Shown: positions 6,684-15,549 of the stretch, in pieces
How the letters are laid out: every line of letters begins with the position of its first letter
Position numbering within the stretch: the stretch's first letter is position 1
Assembly (NCBI GenBank): GCA_035534615.1
Contig: DATLRO010000036.1
Location: 1 to 46,073, forward strand
Origin: JAGWRA01 sp035534615
Lineage (GTDB): Bacteria; Acidobacteriota; Vicinamibacteria; Vicinamibacterales; CAVVIG01
Reading direction: 5' to 3'
Length of the DNA stretch: 46,073 bases
Notes under the pieces: model-generated
What the model was told of the DNA's origin: nothing
Seen by the model: only the letters and a program-made list of their open reading frames with translations
Database searches by the model: none
Position numbers and translations under genes: made by a program

Positions 6684-8093
6684 ATGTCGACGCTGAGATT
6701 TCTGGGAGCGACCCGCACGGTCACCGGTTCGAAGTATCTGCTGGATACCGGCCGGGTCCGCCTGCTGGTCGACTGCGGGCTGTTCCAGGGGCTCAAGGCG
6801 CTGCGCCTCCTCAACTGGGACGAGCATCCCGTGCGGCCGGCCGACATCGAGACGGTCGTGCTCACGCACGCGCACCTCGACCATTGCGGCTATCTGCCGC
6901 GCCTCGTCGCGCAGGGCTTCCGGGGCCGCATCTTCTGCACGGCGGGGACGGCCGAGCTGTGCCGTCTGGTGCTGCCCGACGCGGCGCGCCTCGAGGAAGA
7001 GGACGCGCGGCAGGCGAACAAGCACGGCTACACGAAGCACCGGCCGGCGCTGCCGCTGTTCACCGAGGCGGACGCGTACCGCGCGCTGACGCAGCTGCAG
7101 CCGGTCGGCTACGAGCGGCCGATGCCGGTGGCCGACGGCGTGCAGGCGGAATTCCTCAACGCCGGGCACCTGCTCGGATCGGCGTTCGTGCGGGTGACGC
7201 TCGACGGCGGGCGCCGGATTCTCTTCGGCGGCGATCTCGGCCGCTACGGCCGGCCGGTGCTGCCGGATCCGGTGCCGGTCGCCGAAACCGACCTGCTGCT
7301 GGTCGAATCGACCTACGGCGATCGGGTGCACGACCCGGACGATCACGGCGCCCGGCTGGCGGCGATCATCAACCGCGTGGCCTCCCGCGGCGGGCGGCTC
7401 ATCATTCCGTCGTTCGCGATCGGCCGCGTCGAGGAAGTCCTCTACTGGATCAAACGGCTCGAGGACGAGCGGGCGATCCCGGTGCTGCCGGTCTACGTCG
7501 ACAGCCCGATGGCGGCCGGGGCGCTCAAGTACTACTCGCAGCGGGTGAACGAACTCGATCCCGGTCTCCACCCGGAGGGCCGGACGCTGCACGCGTTCTG
7601 CACGGCCCGCTTCCGGACGGTGGCGACGCCGGAGGAATCCAGGCAGCTCACGGTCCGGCGCGATCCGGCCATCGTGATCTCGTCGAGCGGGATGGCGACG
7701 GGCGGGCGCGTCCTGTACCACCTGGAGTGCGCCCTGCCGGATCCCGACAGCACGGTGCTGTTCGTCGGCTACCAGGCGGCCGGCACGCGGGGCCGGCGCC
7801 TGGTCGACGGCGAGCGGCAGGTCAAGATTCACGGCCGGATGATCGACGTCCACGCCCGCGTCGAGGAGATCGATTCGATGTCGGCGCATGCCGATTCAGA
7901 GGAGATTCTGCGGTGGCTCGGCGGCTTCACGCGCCCGCCCGAACGGACCTTCATCGTGCACGGCGAGCCGTCGGCGCAGGACACGCTGAAGGCGATCATC
8001 ACGCAGCGCCTCGGCTGGCGCGTCCACGTGCCGGCGTATCTCGAACAGGTCGACCTGGCGCCCCTGGCCGCGCCGCCGGCGGCCGGTGCGTGA
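6684..8093 (+). CDS. MBL-fold RNA nuclease with beta-CASP domain
   Basis: The product has 469 residues. The N-terminal metallo-beta-lactamase domain starts with LRFLGATRTVTGSKYLL and has the zinc motif H62-A-H64-L-D66-H67, the second ligand region NAGHLLGSA, and LFGGDLGRYGRP. The beta-CASP insert follows, with SFAIGRVEEVLYWIK, VYVDSPMA, VISSSGMATGGRVLYHL and GYQAAGTRGRRLVDG; the C-terminal motif VHGEPSAQDTL closes the active site. This is the CPSF73/RNase J-like group found in bacteria, often annotated as an exonuclease of the beta-CASP family, expected to cleave RNA in the cytoplasm. The start ATG 6684 follows a TATAGT box by 6 nt. It stands alone between arsC and an M49 peptidase. Confidence 0.9.
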   Translation: MSTLRFLGATRTVTGSKYLLDTGRVRLLVDCGLFQGLKALRLLNWDEHPVRPADIETVVLTHAHLDHCGYLPRLVAQGFRGRIFCTAGTAELCRLVLPDAARLEEEDARQANKHGYTKHRPALPLFTEADAYRALTQLQPVGYERPMPVADGVQAEFLNAGHLLGSAFVRVTLDGGRRILFGGDLGRYGRPVLPDPVPVAETDLLLVESTYGDRVHDPDDHGARLAAIINRVASRGGRLIIPSFAIGRVEEVLYWIKRLEDERAIPVLPVYVDSPMAAGALKYYSQRVNELDPGLHPEGRTLHAFCTARFRTVATPEESRQLTVRRDPAIVISSSGMATGGRVLYHLECALPDPDSTVLFVGYQAAGTRGRRLVDGERQVKIHGRMIDVHARVEEIDSMSAHADSEEILRWLGGFTRPPERTFIVHGEPSAQDTLKAIITQRLGWRVHVPAYLEQVDLAPLAAPPAAGA

Positions 8094-8137
8094 CGCGCGG
8101 CGGCGCGAACAGGCTGGCCCGGCGGCGGGTCCGATGG

Positions 8138-8143
8138 TAGGCT
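8138..8143 (+). promoter_or_regulatory. Candidate extended -10 box TGGTAGGCT
   Basis: TGG followed by TAGGCT fits an extended -10 (TGnTAnnnT) about 50 nt before the M49 peptidase start. The same TAGGCT occurs upstream of 37443. No -35 element is clear. Confidence 0.3.
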
Positions 8144-8196
8144 GAAAGGCGGTCGCGGCCGCGCCTCGCGGCGCGATCGGGTGGTCCTCCTTGTCC

Positions 8197-10230
8197 ATGT
8201 CAGCAGCCATCGCGCACGACGGCGGGTCGATGTCCTCCGGCCGGCAGCAGCCGGCCGGGATGCCGGTGTCCGCGCCGGCCGCGTCACCGGAGACGCCGGC
8301 GCCGCCGGCCCGGACGACGCTGCTCGAGCAGATCGGCGAGGCGGCGGTCGCGCAGGTGTACGCCGACGGGTTCGCGTCGCTGCCGCTGAAGGACCGGATC
8401 CTCGCCTGGCACCTCTACCAGGCGGCGCTCGCCGGCCGCGACATCTACTACGACCAGAAATACGCGCACGGCCTCGACATGCGCGGCCTGCTCGAGGCGA
8501 TCGTCTCGCACCCGGACGGCGTCGATCCGGTGACGCTGGCGGAGATCCTGCGCTACACCAAGCTCTTCTGGATCAACAGCGGGCCGTTCAACAACCTCAC
8601 CGCCCGCAAGTTCGTGCTGACCTGCCCTCCCGCCGCGTTCGCCGCCGCGGCGCACGTCGCGCAGCGCAACGGCGCGCCCCTGCCGCTCCGCGACGGCGAG
8701 ACGCTGGAGGCGCTGCTGGCCCGCCTCGAGCCGGCGTTCTTCGATCCCGCGTTCGAGCCGGTGGCCACCTGCAAGACGCCGGGCGCCGGCCGGGACATCC
8801 TCGAGGCGAGCGCGAACAACCTCTACCAGGGCGTCACGATGCAGGCGCTGGAGGGCTTCGCCGAGCGCCATCCGCTCAATTCGCGCCTGGTCGACCACGA
8901 GGGCCGGCTCGAAGAGCAGGTCTACCGCGTGGGCGGGCGCTACGGCGGGTGGATCGCCCGGATCGTCGGCCACCTGCGGGACGCGCTGCCGTACGCGTCC
9001 GAGCCGACGCAGGAGGCGCTGCGCGCCCTCATCCGGTTCTACGAGACCGGCGAGACGGCCGACCGCGAGCAGTACGACATCGCCTGGGTGCAGGACCGGA
9101 CGTCGCCGGTCGACACGATCAACGGCTTCGTCGAGGTGTACCTGGACGCACGCGGCATCAAGGGCGCCTGGGAAGCGCTGGTCTTCTACGTCAACCGGGA
9201 GAAGACGGAGGCGATCCGGACGCTGGCCGACCACGCCCAGTGGTTCGAGGACCGGATGCCGTGGGACCCGCAGTACCGCAAGGAGGGGGCGCACGGCATC
9301 TCGGCCAACGCGATCGACGTGGTGCTGGAGGTCGGTGATTCGGGTCCGATCACGCCGGTCGGGATCAACCTGCCGAACGACCAGGCGATCCGCGAGCGGT
9401 ACGGCAGCAAGTCGGTGTCGCTGTCGAACGTCTTCGAGGCGTACGAACAGTCGACGCCGGCCGCGTTCCGGCAGGAGTTCGCGTGGACCCCGGACGAGGT
9501 GGCGCGCGCCGAGACGTGGGGCCCGATGGCGTCGGAGCTGCTGACGAACATGCACGAGGTGATCGGCCACGGCTCGGGCAGGGTCTCGCCGGCGCTCAAC
9601 GGCAACCCGCAGGCGGCGCTGAAGGAACAGTTCTCGGCGCTCGAGGAGGCGCGGGCCGATCTGGTCGCGCTCTATTTCCTGCCGGATCCGAAGCTCGTCG
9701 AGCTCGGCCTCGTGCCGGCCGGCCGCCAGGACGAGATGGTCCGGGCCGAGTACGAGGCGTACGCGCGCAACGCGCTCGTGCAGCTGCGCCGCGTCCGTCA
9801 CGGCACGCAGATCGAGGAAGACCACATGCGCAACCGCCAGATGGTCGTGCGGTGGCTCATGGCGCAGACGACGGCGATCGACATCCGCGTCCGCGACGGG
9901 AAGACCTATTACGTGGTCACCGACCCGTCCGCGTTCCGGCAGGGAGCCGGCCGGCTGCTGGCCGAGGTGCAGCGGATCAAGGCCGAAGGCGACTACGCGG
10001 CGGCGGCGCGGCTGTTCGACACCTACGGCGTCCATTTCGACCCGGCGCTGCGCGACGAAGTCGTGGCGCGCGTCGATCGGCTCGCGCTCCCGTCGTACAC
10101 CGGCTTCGTCATGCCGGAGCTCACGCCGGTGCACGGCCCGGACGGCCGGATCACCGACGTGACGATTGCCTATCCGCGGGACTTGACGCGGCAGATGCTC
10201 ACCTTCTCGGCGTTCGGCCGGCGCCATTGA
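8197..10230 (+). CDS. Peptidase family M49 (dipeptidyl-peptidase III-like)
   Basis: This is a 677-residue zinc peptidase. The zinc motif is H453-E-V-I-G-H458, a variant of the family H-E-x-x-G-H, and the second motif is E483-E-A-R-A-D488, matching EECRAE/D except that cysteine is alanine. Upstream segments GGRYGGWIARIVGHL, EQYDIAWVQD, NGFVEVYLDARGIKGAWEALVFYVN and NLPNDQAIRERYGSKSVSLSN are typical of the bacterial branch. The family removes dipeptides from peptide N-termini and is normally cytoplasmic; the first 40 residues here are a low-complexity Ala/Pro/Ser stretch without a signal peptide. The start is uncertain: TTG 8191, ATG 8197 and ATG 8230 are all in frame and none has a clear ribosome site. 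Confidence 0.85.
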   Translation: MSAAIAHDGGSMSSGRQQPAGMPVSAPAASPETPAPPARTTLLEQIGEAAVAQVYADGFASLPLKDRILAWHLYQAALAGRDIYYDQKYAHGLDMRGLLEAIVSHPDGVDPVTLAEILRYTKLFWINSGPFNNLTARKFVLTCPPAAFAAAAHVAQRNGAPLPLRDGETLEALLARLEPAFFDPAFEPVATCKTPGAGRDILEASANNLYQGVTMQALEGFAERHPLNSRLVDHEGRLEEQVYRVGGRYGGWIARIVGHLRDALPYASEPTQEALRALIRFYETGETADREQYDIAWVQDRTSPVDTINGFVEVYLDARGIKGAWEALVFYVNREKTEAIRTLADHAQWFEDRMPWDPQYRKEGAHGISANAIDVVLEVGDSGPITPVGINLPNDQAIRERYGSKSVSLSNVFEAYEQSTPAAFRQEFAWTPDEVARAETWGPMASELLTNMHEVIGHGSGRVSPALNGNPQAALKEQFSALEEARADLVALYFLPDPKLVELGLVPAGRQDEMVRAEYEAYARNALVQLRRVRHGTQIEEDHMRNRQMVVRWLMAQTTAIDIRVRDGKTYYVVTDPSAFRQGAGRLLAEVQRIKAEGDYAAAARLFDTYGVHFDPALRDEVVARVDRLALPSYTGFVMPELTPVHGPDGRITDVTIAYPRDLTRQMLTFSAFGRRH

Positions 10231-10307
10231 CGCGCCCGTCCACAACCACGTCCGGCGGCCTGTCCGACCCGTGGGCTCAGCCGGTTTCGCGAAGCAGGTC
10301 CCGCGCA

Positions 10308-12395
10308 ATGAACGGTCGCGTCAGAGTGAGCCCGAGGCTGGTGGCGCTCGTCCTGGGGCTCGTCACGCTGGCCGCGGGCGCCCGCGCGCAGGAACTCCCC
10401 GTCCGGAGCTGGGCCCGGCTGGTCGACGCCGTCGACCGCCGCGCGCCGACGCGCGGCGACCTCGACGTGCTGCTCATCGACGCGCGCAGCCGCAACGCCG
10501 CGCTCCAGCGGCTCGCCGTCCGCGCCCTGGGCCAGCTCGAACGCCCCGACCTGGCGCGTTATGTCTACCCTCACCTGCTGTCGCCGTCGCCTGGCGTCCG
10601 CATGGAGGCGGCGAACGCGCTCGGCCAGATGGCGCAATCGCTCGAGCCGGGCGCGGCCCTGACGCGGATGGTCACGGTCCTGCTGGACCGTCTCGACAAG
10701 GAGCCGGATCCGGAAGTGGTCGGCGTGCTGTGCCGCACGCTCGGCCGGCTGCCGTACGCCGACGCCGGCGAAGTGCAGCGGATCGAGGAGCGGCTGGTCG
10801 ACGTCTCGCGGCGGCAGCGGACGGTCGATGTCGCCGTCGGCGTCGCGCTGGGACTCGAAACGCTGGTGCGCGAGCGCGGCACGCTCAGCCCGCCGGCGCC
10901 GGACACGCTCGCCCGGCTGCGCGAGCTGACGAGCGACACCACCGCGAGCGTCGCGAGCGCCGGCACCCGGGTGCGCCGGCTGGCGCTGCTGGCGCTCACG
11001 GAAGCGGGCGCGGCCGACGACGCGACGCTGCGGCAGACGGTCCTCGACCCGGACGACCAGGTCCGGCGCGAGACGATGGCCGCCGCCGGATCGGAAGCGG
11101 GCCTCGCGCATGCCGGGTCGCTGGTGGCCACCGGACTCCACGACCCGTCGCCGATGGTCCGCTACGAAGCGCTCCGCGCGTACGGCCGCCGGCTGCGGCA
11201 GAACGGCTGCGGCCCCATCGTGACGGCGGCCGCCGATGCCGACGAGCAGGTCGACCTGCTCGCGCTCGACCTGCTGGGCGGCGCCTGCCGGGCGCCGGGC
11301 ACCGGGCTCGACCTGCTGGCGCGGACGGCCGGCGCGCTGCCGGCCGGGGCTGCGGGCGGCGACTGGCATCGTCCCGTGCACGCGCTGGTGTCGCTGGCCA
11401 GGCGGGCGCCGGCGCAGGCGGCCGGGCTGCTGCCGTCCTTCGCCGGATCGCCGGTCTGGGAAGTGCGCATGTATGCGGCACGCGCCGCCGGCGTGCTGCG
11501 CGACCGGGAGACGCTGCAGCGGCTCGCCCGCGACGCCGACGACAACGTCCGCAACGCTGCCCTGGAGTCGCTCGAGCAGGTCAGCGGCCACGCCGCCGAT
11601 CCGGTGTACCTGTCGGCGCTGGCGCGGCCCGACTACCAGCTCGTCCGCACGGCGGCGCTGGCGCTGAAGGGGACGCCCGGTGCGCGGGAGGCGGTGCCGG
11701 CGCTGCTGGCGGCGCTCGAGCGCATCACGGCCGGGCACAAGGACACGTCACGCGACACGCGCCTCGCGCTGCTCGACCGTCTGGCGGAGCTGGGATCAGC
11801 GGCCGACGCGAAGGCGCTCACGCCGTACGTGGCCGATTTCGACCCGGCGGTCGCCGCCAGGGCGGCCGCGATCCTCTCCACGTGGACCAGGCGCCACGTC
11901 CGCGCGAAGACGCAGCGCCTGGTGCTCGACGTGGATATCGACCCGGCGACGCTTGACCGGCTGCGGTCGCCGCACGCGCGGGTCACGATGGCGGACGGCC
12001 GCTTCTTCGACATCGCCCTGCTGACGACGGAGGCGCCGGCGACGGTGCTGCGCTTCGTGCAGCTGGCCGAATCGGGGTACTACAACGGGCTGACCTTCCA
12101 CCGGGTCGTCCCGAACTTCGTGATTCAGGGCGGCAGTCCCGGCGCGAACGAGTACATGGGCGACGGGGCGTTCATGCCGGACGAGGTGGGGCTGTGGCCG
12201 CACGTCCGTGGTGCGGTCGGGATCTCCACGCGGGGCCATGACACCGGCGACGGGCAGATCTTCATCGACCTGGTCGACAACCCGCGTCTCGACGGCCGGT
12301 ACACCGTGTTCGGACAGGTCCTGGCCGGCATGGGCACCGTCGACCGGATCCTCGAAGGGGACGTCATTGAAAAGATCCAGGTCTTCGAGCGCTGA
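10308..12395 (+). CDS. HEAT-repeat protein fused to cyclophilin-type peptidyl-prolyl isomerase
   Basis: The product has 695 residues. Residues 1-29 form a signal peptide ending in GARAQ. About 470 residues of helical HEAT-like repeats follow, recognisable by repeated VRRLALLALTEAG, VRYEALRAYGRR, VRMYAARAAGVL and VRNAALESLEQ units. From about residue 555 to the end there is a cyclophilin domain: DGRFFDIALLTTEAPATVLRFV, LTFHRVVPNFVIQGGSP with the catalytic arginine, VGISTRGHDTGDGQIFIDLV in place of the usual Q-F-F-I segment, and YTVFGQVLAGMGTVDRI. The protein should act outside the cytoplasm, as a folding catalyst with a large scaffold. ATG 10308 is the codon that puts the signal peptide first. 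It follows the M49 gene by 77 bp. Confidence 0.87.
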   Translation: MNGRVRVSPRLVALVLGLVTLAAGARAQELPVRSWARLVDAVDRRAPTRGDLDVLLIDARSRNAALQRLAVRALGQLERPDLARYVYPHLLSPSPGVRMEAANALGQMAQSLEPGAALTRMVTVLLDRLDKEPDPEVVGVLCRTLGRLPYADAGEVQRIEERLVDVSRRQRTVDVAVGVALGLETLVRERGTLSPPAPDTLARLRELTSDTTASVASAGTRVRRLALLALTEAGAADDATLRQTVLDPDDQVRRETMAAAGSEAGLAHAGSLVATGLHDPSPMVRYEALRAYGRRLRQNGCGPIVTAAADADEQVDLLALDLLGGACRAPGTGLDLLARTAGALPAGAAGGDWHRPVHALVSLARRAPAQAAGLLPSFAGSPVWEVRMYAARAAGVLRDRETLQRLARDADDNVRNAALESLEQVSGHAADPVYLSALARPDYQLVRTAALALKGTPGAREAVPALLAALERITAGHKDTSRDTRLALLDRLAELGSAADAKALTPYVADFDPAVAARAAAILSTWTRRHVRAKTQRLVLDVDIDPATLDRLRSPHARVTMADGRFFDIALLTTEAPATVLRFVQLAESGYYNGLTFHRVVPNFVIQGGSPGANEYMGDGAFMPDEVGLWPHVRGAVGISTRGHDTGDGQIFIDLVDNPRLDGRYTVFGQVLAGMGTVDRILEGDVIEKIQVFER

Positions 12396-12430
12396 GCGTC
12401 GCGCGGCGGCCGGGGTGCGCTGAGGCCGCC

Positions 12431-13609
12431 GTGCATTTTTCCGGACGCGTCCCGTCGGATCTTGCGCCCAACCGGCTGGCGGCCGGGCTGGAGGCGTTGC
12501 GCCGGGCGGGCGTGCCTCTGCTCGATCTGACGGTCTCGAATCCGACGCGGGCCGGCCTGGCGTATCCGGACGGGCTGCTGGCGCGCCTGGCGGACGCCGG
12601 CGGGCTGGTCTACGAGCCGGCGCCGTTCGGTCTGCCGGACGCCCGCGACGCGGTCAGCGCCGACTTCGCGCGACGCGGTCTGACGGTGCCGCCCGATCGG
12701 ATCGTCCTGACGGCCAGCACCAGCGAGGCGTACAGCCTGCTGTTCAAGCTGTTGTGCGACCCTGGCGATCGTGTCCTGGTGCCGCGCCCGAGCTATCCGC
12801 TGTTCGAGCACCTGAGCCGCCTGGACGCGGTGCGCGTCGAGCCGTACGACCTCGAGTATCACGGCGTGTGGACGATCGACCTGGGCAGCGTGGAGCGGGC
12901 GGCCGGAGAGGGGACGCGCGCCGTGCTGCTCGTGAGCCCCAACAACCCGACCGGGTCGTGCCTGAAGCGGGACGAGCTGGACGCGCTCGCCGGGCTGTGC
13001 GAGGCGCGCGGCCTGGCGCTCATCGGCGACGAGGTGTTCGCCGACTATCCGCTCGATCCGGATCCCGGGGGCGCGGCCGGCGTGCTGGCGCAGGATCGCG
13101 CGCTGACGTTCGGCCTCGGCGGCCTGTCGAAGTCGGTCGGGCTGCCGCAGCTCAAGCTCGGGTGGATCGGCGTGGGCGGGCCGCCGCCGCTGGTGGCCGG
13201 CGCGCTGGCGCGGCTGGAGGTCATCTGCGACACGTACCTCTCGGTGGCGACGCCGGTGCAGCGGGCGGCGGCCGACCTGCTCGCGCGGGGGGCGGCCGTC
13301 CGGCAGCGGATCCAGGACCGCATCGCGGTCAACTACAGCGCGCTGCACGAGCTGACGTCGGCACACCCGTCCTGCCGGGTGCTCCGCGCCGAGGGCGGCT
13401 GGTACGCCGTCGTGCAGGTGCCGGCGACGCGCAGCGAGGAGGCGCTCGTGCTCGATCTGCTCAACCGCCAGCACGTCGTCGTGCACCCGGGCTACTACTT
13501 CGATTTTCCTCGTGAGGCGTTCCTGATCGTGAGCCTGCTGCCTGCACCGCAGCCGTTTGCGGAGGCCGTCGGCCGCCTGCTGGTGGAAGCGGAGGCAAGC
13601 GCCGCCTGA
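12431..13609 (+). CDS. PLP-dependent aminotransferase, class I/II (second copy)
   Basis: This 392-residue fold-type I enzyme has LTASTSEAYSLLFKLLCDPGDRVLV, SPNNPTGSCLK, GDEVFADYPL and GGLSKSVGLPQLKLGW with the Schiff-base lysine at residue 234. It differs clearly from the aminotransferase at 3785-4999, which has a TYSKSYAMTG motif. The start is GTG 12431; no ribosome site is visible. The gene begins 35 bp after the HEAT-cyclophilin gene and is followed after 27 bp by malQ, so it may be co-transcribed with both. The N-terminus RVPSDLAPNRL resembles a subgroup annotated as alanine- or tyrosine-type transaminases, but I cannot give the substrate. Confidence 0.87.
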   Translation: MHFSGRVPSDLAPNRLAAGLEALRRAGVPLLDLTVSNPTRAGLAYPDGLLARLADAGGLVYEPAPFGLPDARDAVSADFARRGLTVPPDRIVLTASTSEAYSLLFKLLCDPGDRVLVPRPSYPLFEHLSRLDAVRVEPYDLEYHGVWTIDLGSVERAAGEGTRAVLLVSPNNPTGSCLKRDELDALAGLCEARGLALIGDEVFADYPLDPDPGGAAGVLAQDRALTFGLGGLSKSVGLPQLKLGWIGVGGPPPLVAGALARLEVICDTYLSVATPVQRAAADLLARGAAVRQRIQDRIAVNYSALHELTSAHPSCRVLRAEGGWYAVVQVPATRSEEALVLDLLNRQHVVVHPGYYFDFPREAFLIVSLLPAPQPFAEAVGRLLVEAEASAA

Positions 13610-13636
13610 TTGCCGGGCCGGGCGCGGGGTGTGACG

Positions 13637-15277
13637 ATGGCGCGATCCCAGAACTCACGTCTGTCCGGAGGCCGGCACGCCGGCCTGCTGGTCCCGCTCT
13701 TCTCGTGTCCCTCGCGCCGCAGCTGGGGCATCGGTGAAATCGGCGACATCGAGCCGATGGCCGCGTGGCTGCGGTCCGCCGGGCAGGACGTGCTGCAGCT
13801 GCTGCCGCTCAACGAGATGGCGCCGGGCCAGCAGTCGCCGTACTCGGCGATCAGCGCGATGGCGATCGATCCGATCTTCATCACCGTGCCGGCGATGGAG
13901 GATTTCGTCGCCATCGGCGGCGAGGACGGCCTGGACGGCGCGCATCGCCGGCAGCTGGCGGACCTGCGGAGCGCGGGCGACCTGGACTACCGGGCGGTGC
14001 GGGTGCTGAAGGATGCCGCGTTCCGGGCGGCGTTCGCGCGCTTCCGCCGCGAGGAATGGGCGCGGGCGACGTCGCGCGCCGACGAGCTGCGCGCCTACCT
14101 GGCGGAGCAGGCCTGGTGGATCGAGGACTACGCGCTGTTCCGGGCGCTGCACGCCCGGGGCGGCGAGCACCCGTGGACCGCCTGGCCCCTCGCGCTCCAG
14201 CGGCGCGAGCCGGCGGCCGTCCGGGACGCCCGGACGGCGCTCGGCGACGAGGTCCTGTACTGGCAGTACCTGCAGTGGGTGGCCGACGCCCAGTGGGCGC
14301 GCGCGCGGCGCGACGCGGGGCTCGTCGAGCTGATGGGCGACCTGCCGTTCATGGTCGACGTCGACAGCGCGGACGTCTGGGCGCGGCAGGAGGATTTCCG
14401 CCTCGACGCCTCCATCGGCGTGCCGCCCGACGCCTTCACCGCCGACGGCCAGGACTGGGGCATGCCGGTGTACCGGTGGGATGTGCTGGCGCGCATCGAC
14501 TATCACTGGCTGCGCGAGCGGGCGCGCCGCAGCGCCCAGCTGTACGCCGGCTACCGGATCGATCACCTCGTCGGCTTCTACCGCACGTACTCGCGGCCGC
14601 ACGACGGCAGCGATCCGTACTTCACTCCCGGCGAGGAGCGCGACCAGGTGGCGCTCGGCGAGCGGCTGATGGGCGTCTTCCGCGAGGCGGGCGCCTGGAT
14701 CGTGGCCGAGGATCTCGGCGTCGTGCCCGATTTCGTGCGGGCGTCGCTCGTGCGGATGGGCGTGCCCGGCTATCGCGTGCTGCGGTGGGAGCGCGACTGG
14801 CACGAGCCGGGACAGCCGTTCCGCGATCCCGCCTCGTATCCCGTCCTGTCGGTCGCCACCTCCGGGACGCACGACACCGAGCCGATGGCCGTCTGGTGGG
14901 AGGGCGCGCCGGACGCCGACCGGCAGGCGCTCGCGGCGGTCCCGCTCGTGCGCCGGCTCGCCGGCGATCGCGTCGATGCCGCCAGCCGGTCGTACGGGCC
15001 GGGCATCCGCGACCTGCTGCTCGAGACGCTGTTCGCGTCCGGATCCGATCTGCTGGTGCTGCCGGTGATCGACGTCTTCGGCTGGCGCGATCGCATCAAC
15101 GCGCCCGGCACGATCGACCCCGGCAACTGGACCTTCCGGCTGCCGTGGTTCTGCGACGAGCTGGACGCGGCGCCCGAAGCGGCCGCCTGCCGCGACCGGC
15201 TGCGCGCGTGGAGCCGGATGTACGGGCGGGGGGCCGGGACGAGGCCCGAGGATCCGTCCTCGACCCCCGCAGGCTGA
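13637..15277 (+). CDS. malQ: 4-alpha-glucanotransferase (GH77)
   Basis: The product has 546 residues, within the usual range for amylomaltase. The N-terminal GLLVPLFSCPSRRSWGIGEIGDI and LLPLNEMAPGQQSPYSAISAMAIDPIFI are family landmarks. Catalytic residues are visible: the nucleophile D309 in YRIDHLVGFYRTY, the acid/base E358 in VAEDLG, and D413 in SGTHDTEP. The enzyme transfers alpha-1,4-glucan segments in maltodextrin and glycogen metabolism in the cytoplasm. No other glycogen gene is present in the window. ATG 13637 is the start; GTG 13631 is two codons upstream in the same frame. The gene follows the aminotransferase closely. Confidence 0.93.
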   Translation: MARSQNSRLSGGRHAGLLVPLFSCPSRRSWGIGEIGDIEPMAAWLRSAGQDVLQLLPLNEMAPGQQSPYSAISAMAIDPIFITVPAMEDFVAIGGEDGLDGAHRRQLADLRSAGDLDYRAVRVLKDAAFRAAFARFRREEWARATSRADELRAYLAEQAWWIEDYALFRALHARGGEHPWTAWPLALQRREPAAVRDARTALGDEVLYWQYLQWVADAQWARARRDAGLVELMGDLPFMVDVDSADVWARQEDFRLDASIGVPPDAFTADGQDWGMPVYRWDVLARIDYHWLRERARRSAQLYAGYRIDHLVGFYRTYSRPHDGSDPYFTPGEERDQVALGERLMGVFREAGAWIVAEDLGVVPDFVRASLVRMGVPGYRVLRWERDWHEPGQPFRDPASYPVLSVATSGTHDTEPMAVWWEGAPDADRQALAAVPLVRRLAGDRVDAASRSYGPGIRDLLLETLFASGSDLLVLPVIDVFGWRDRINAPGTIDPGNWTFRLPWFCDELDAAPEAAACRDRLRAWSRMYGRGAGTRPEDPSSTPAG

Positions 15278-15549
15278 CCTGGTCGGACGACTCCAACGGC
15301 AGAGCTGGCGGCCGGCAAGAATGGTCGGGGGAGGGCCGGCGGACGGGAGGTGCAGAAGCGTGCGAAACGAGGCGTTGCACGAAAAAAGCCGGCTGATTCT
15401 ATTCGTCATCGGCCATGAGTTCGATTATCTTAATGAGGCCAGCGGGACCGTATGCCGGCAGATGCCGGCGCGGCCGGATGGCGCCGGCCCGGCGCAAGCG
15501 GACTCTTCCCATCGGTGATGCTCCTGTAACCCGAAGTCAGGAAGGTGTA
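15278..15549. other. Intergenic region malQ to M23 lipoprotein
   Basis: These 272 bp are the longest gap in the window. They hold a perfect 8-bp hairpin (GCCGGCGC at 15464-15471 with GCGCCGGC at 15481-15488, 9-nt loop). A lower-GC island around 15380-15435 carries the promoter-like pair described separately. A short reading frame here has no family resemblance and I do not call it a gene. No riboswitch or tRNA is recognised. Confidence 0.5.
15375..15403 (+). promoter_or_regulatory. Candidate sigma70-type promoter for M23 lipoprotein
   Basis: TTGCAC (15375-15380) and TCTATT (15398-15403) are separated by 17 bp. The -35 shares TTG and the -10 matches 4 of 6 bases. The leader to ATG 15550 would be about 140 nt and includes the hairpin at 15464-15488. 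Confidence 0.35.

Noticed and set aside
9483..10307. Upstream extension of the HEAT-cyclophilin frame
   Set aside because: It overlaps the M49 peptidase in another frame and would bury the signal peptide; ATG 10308 is the sensible start.
15321..15518. Small open frame between malQ and the M23 gene
   Set aside because: The predicted peptide has no family resemblance and the region has promoter-like features instead.
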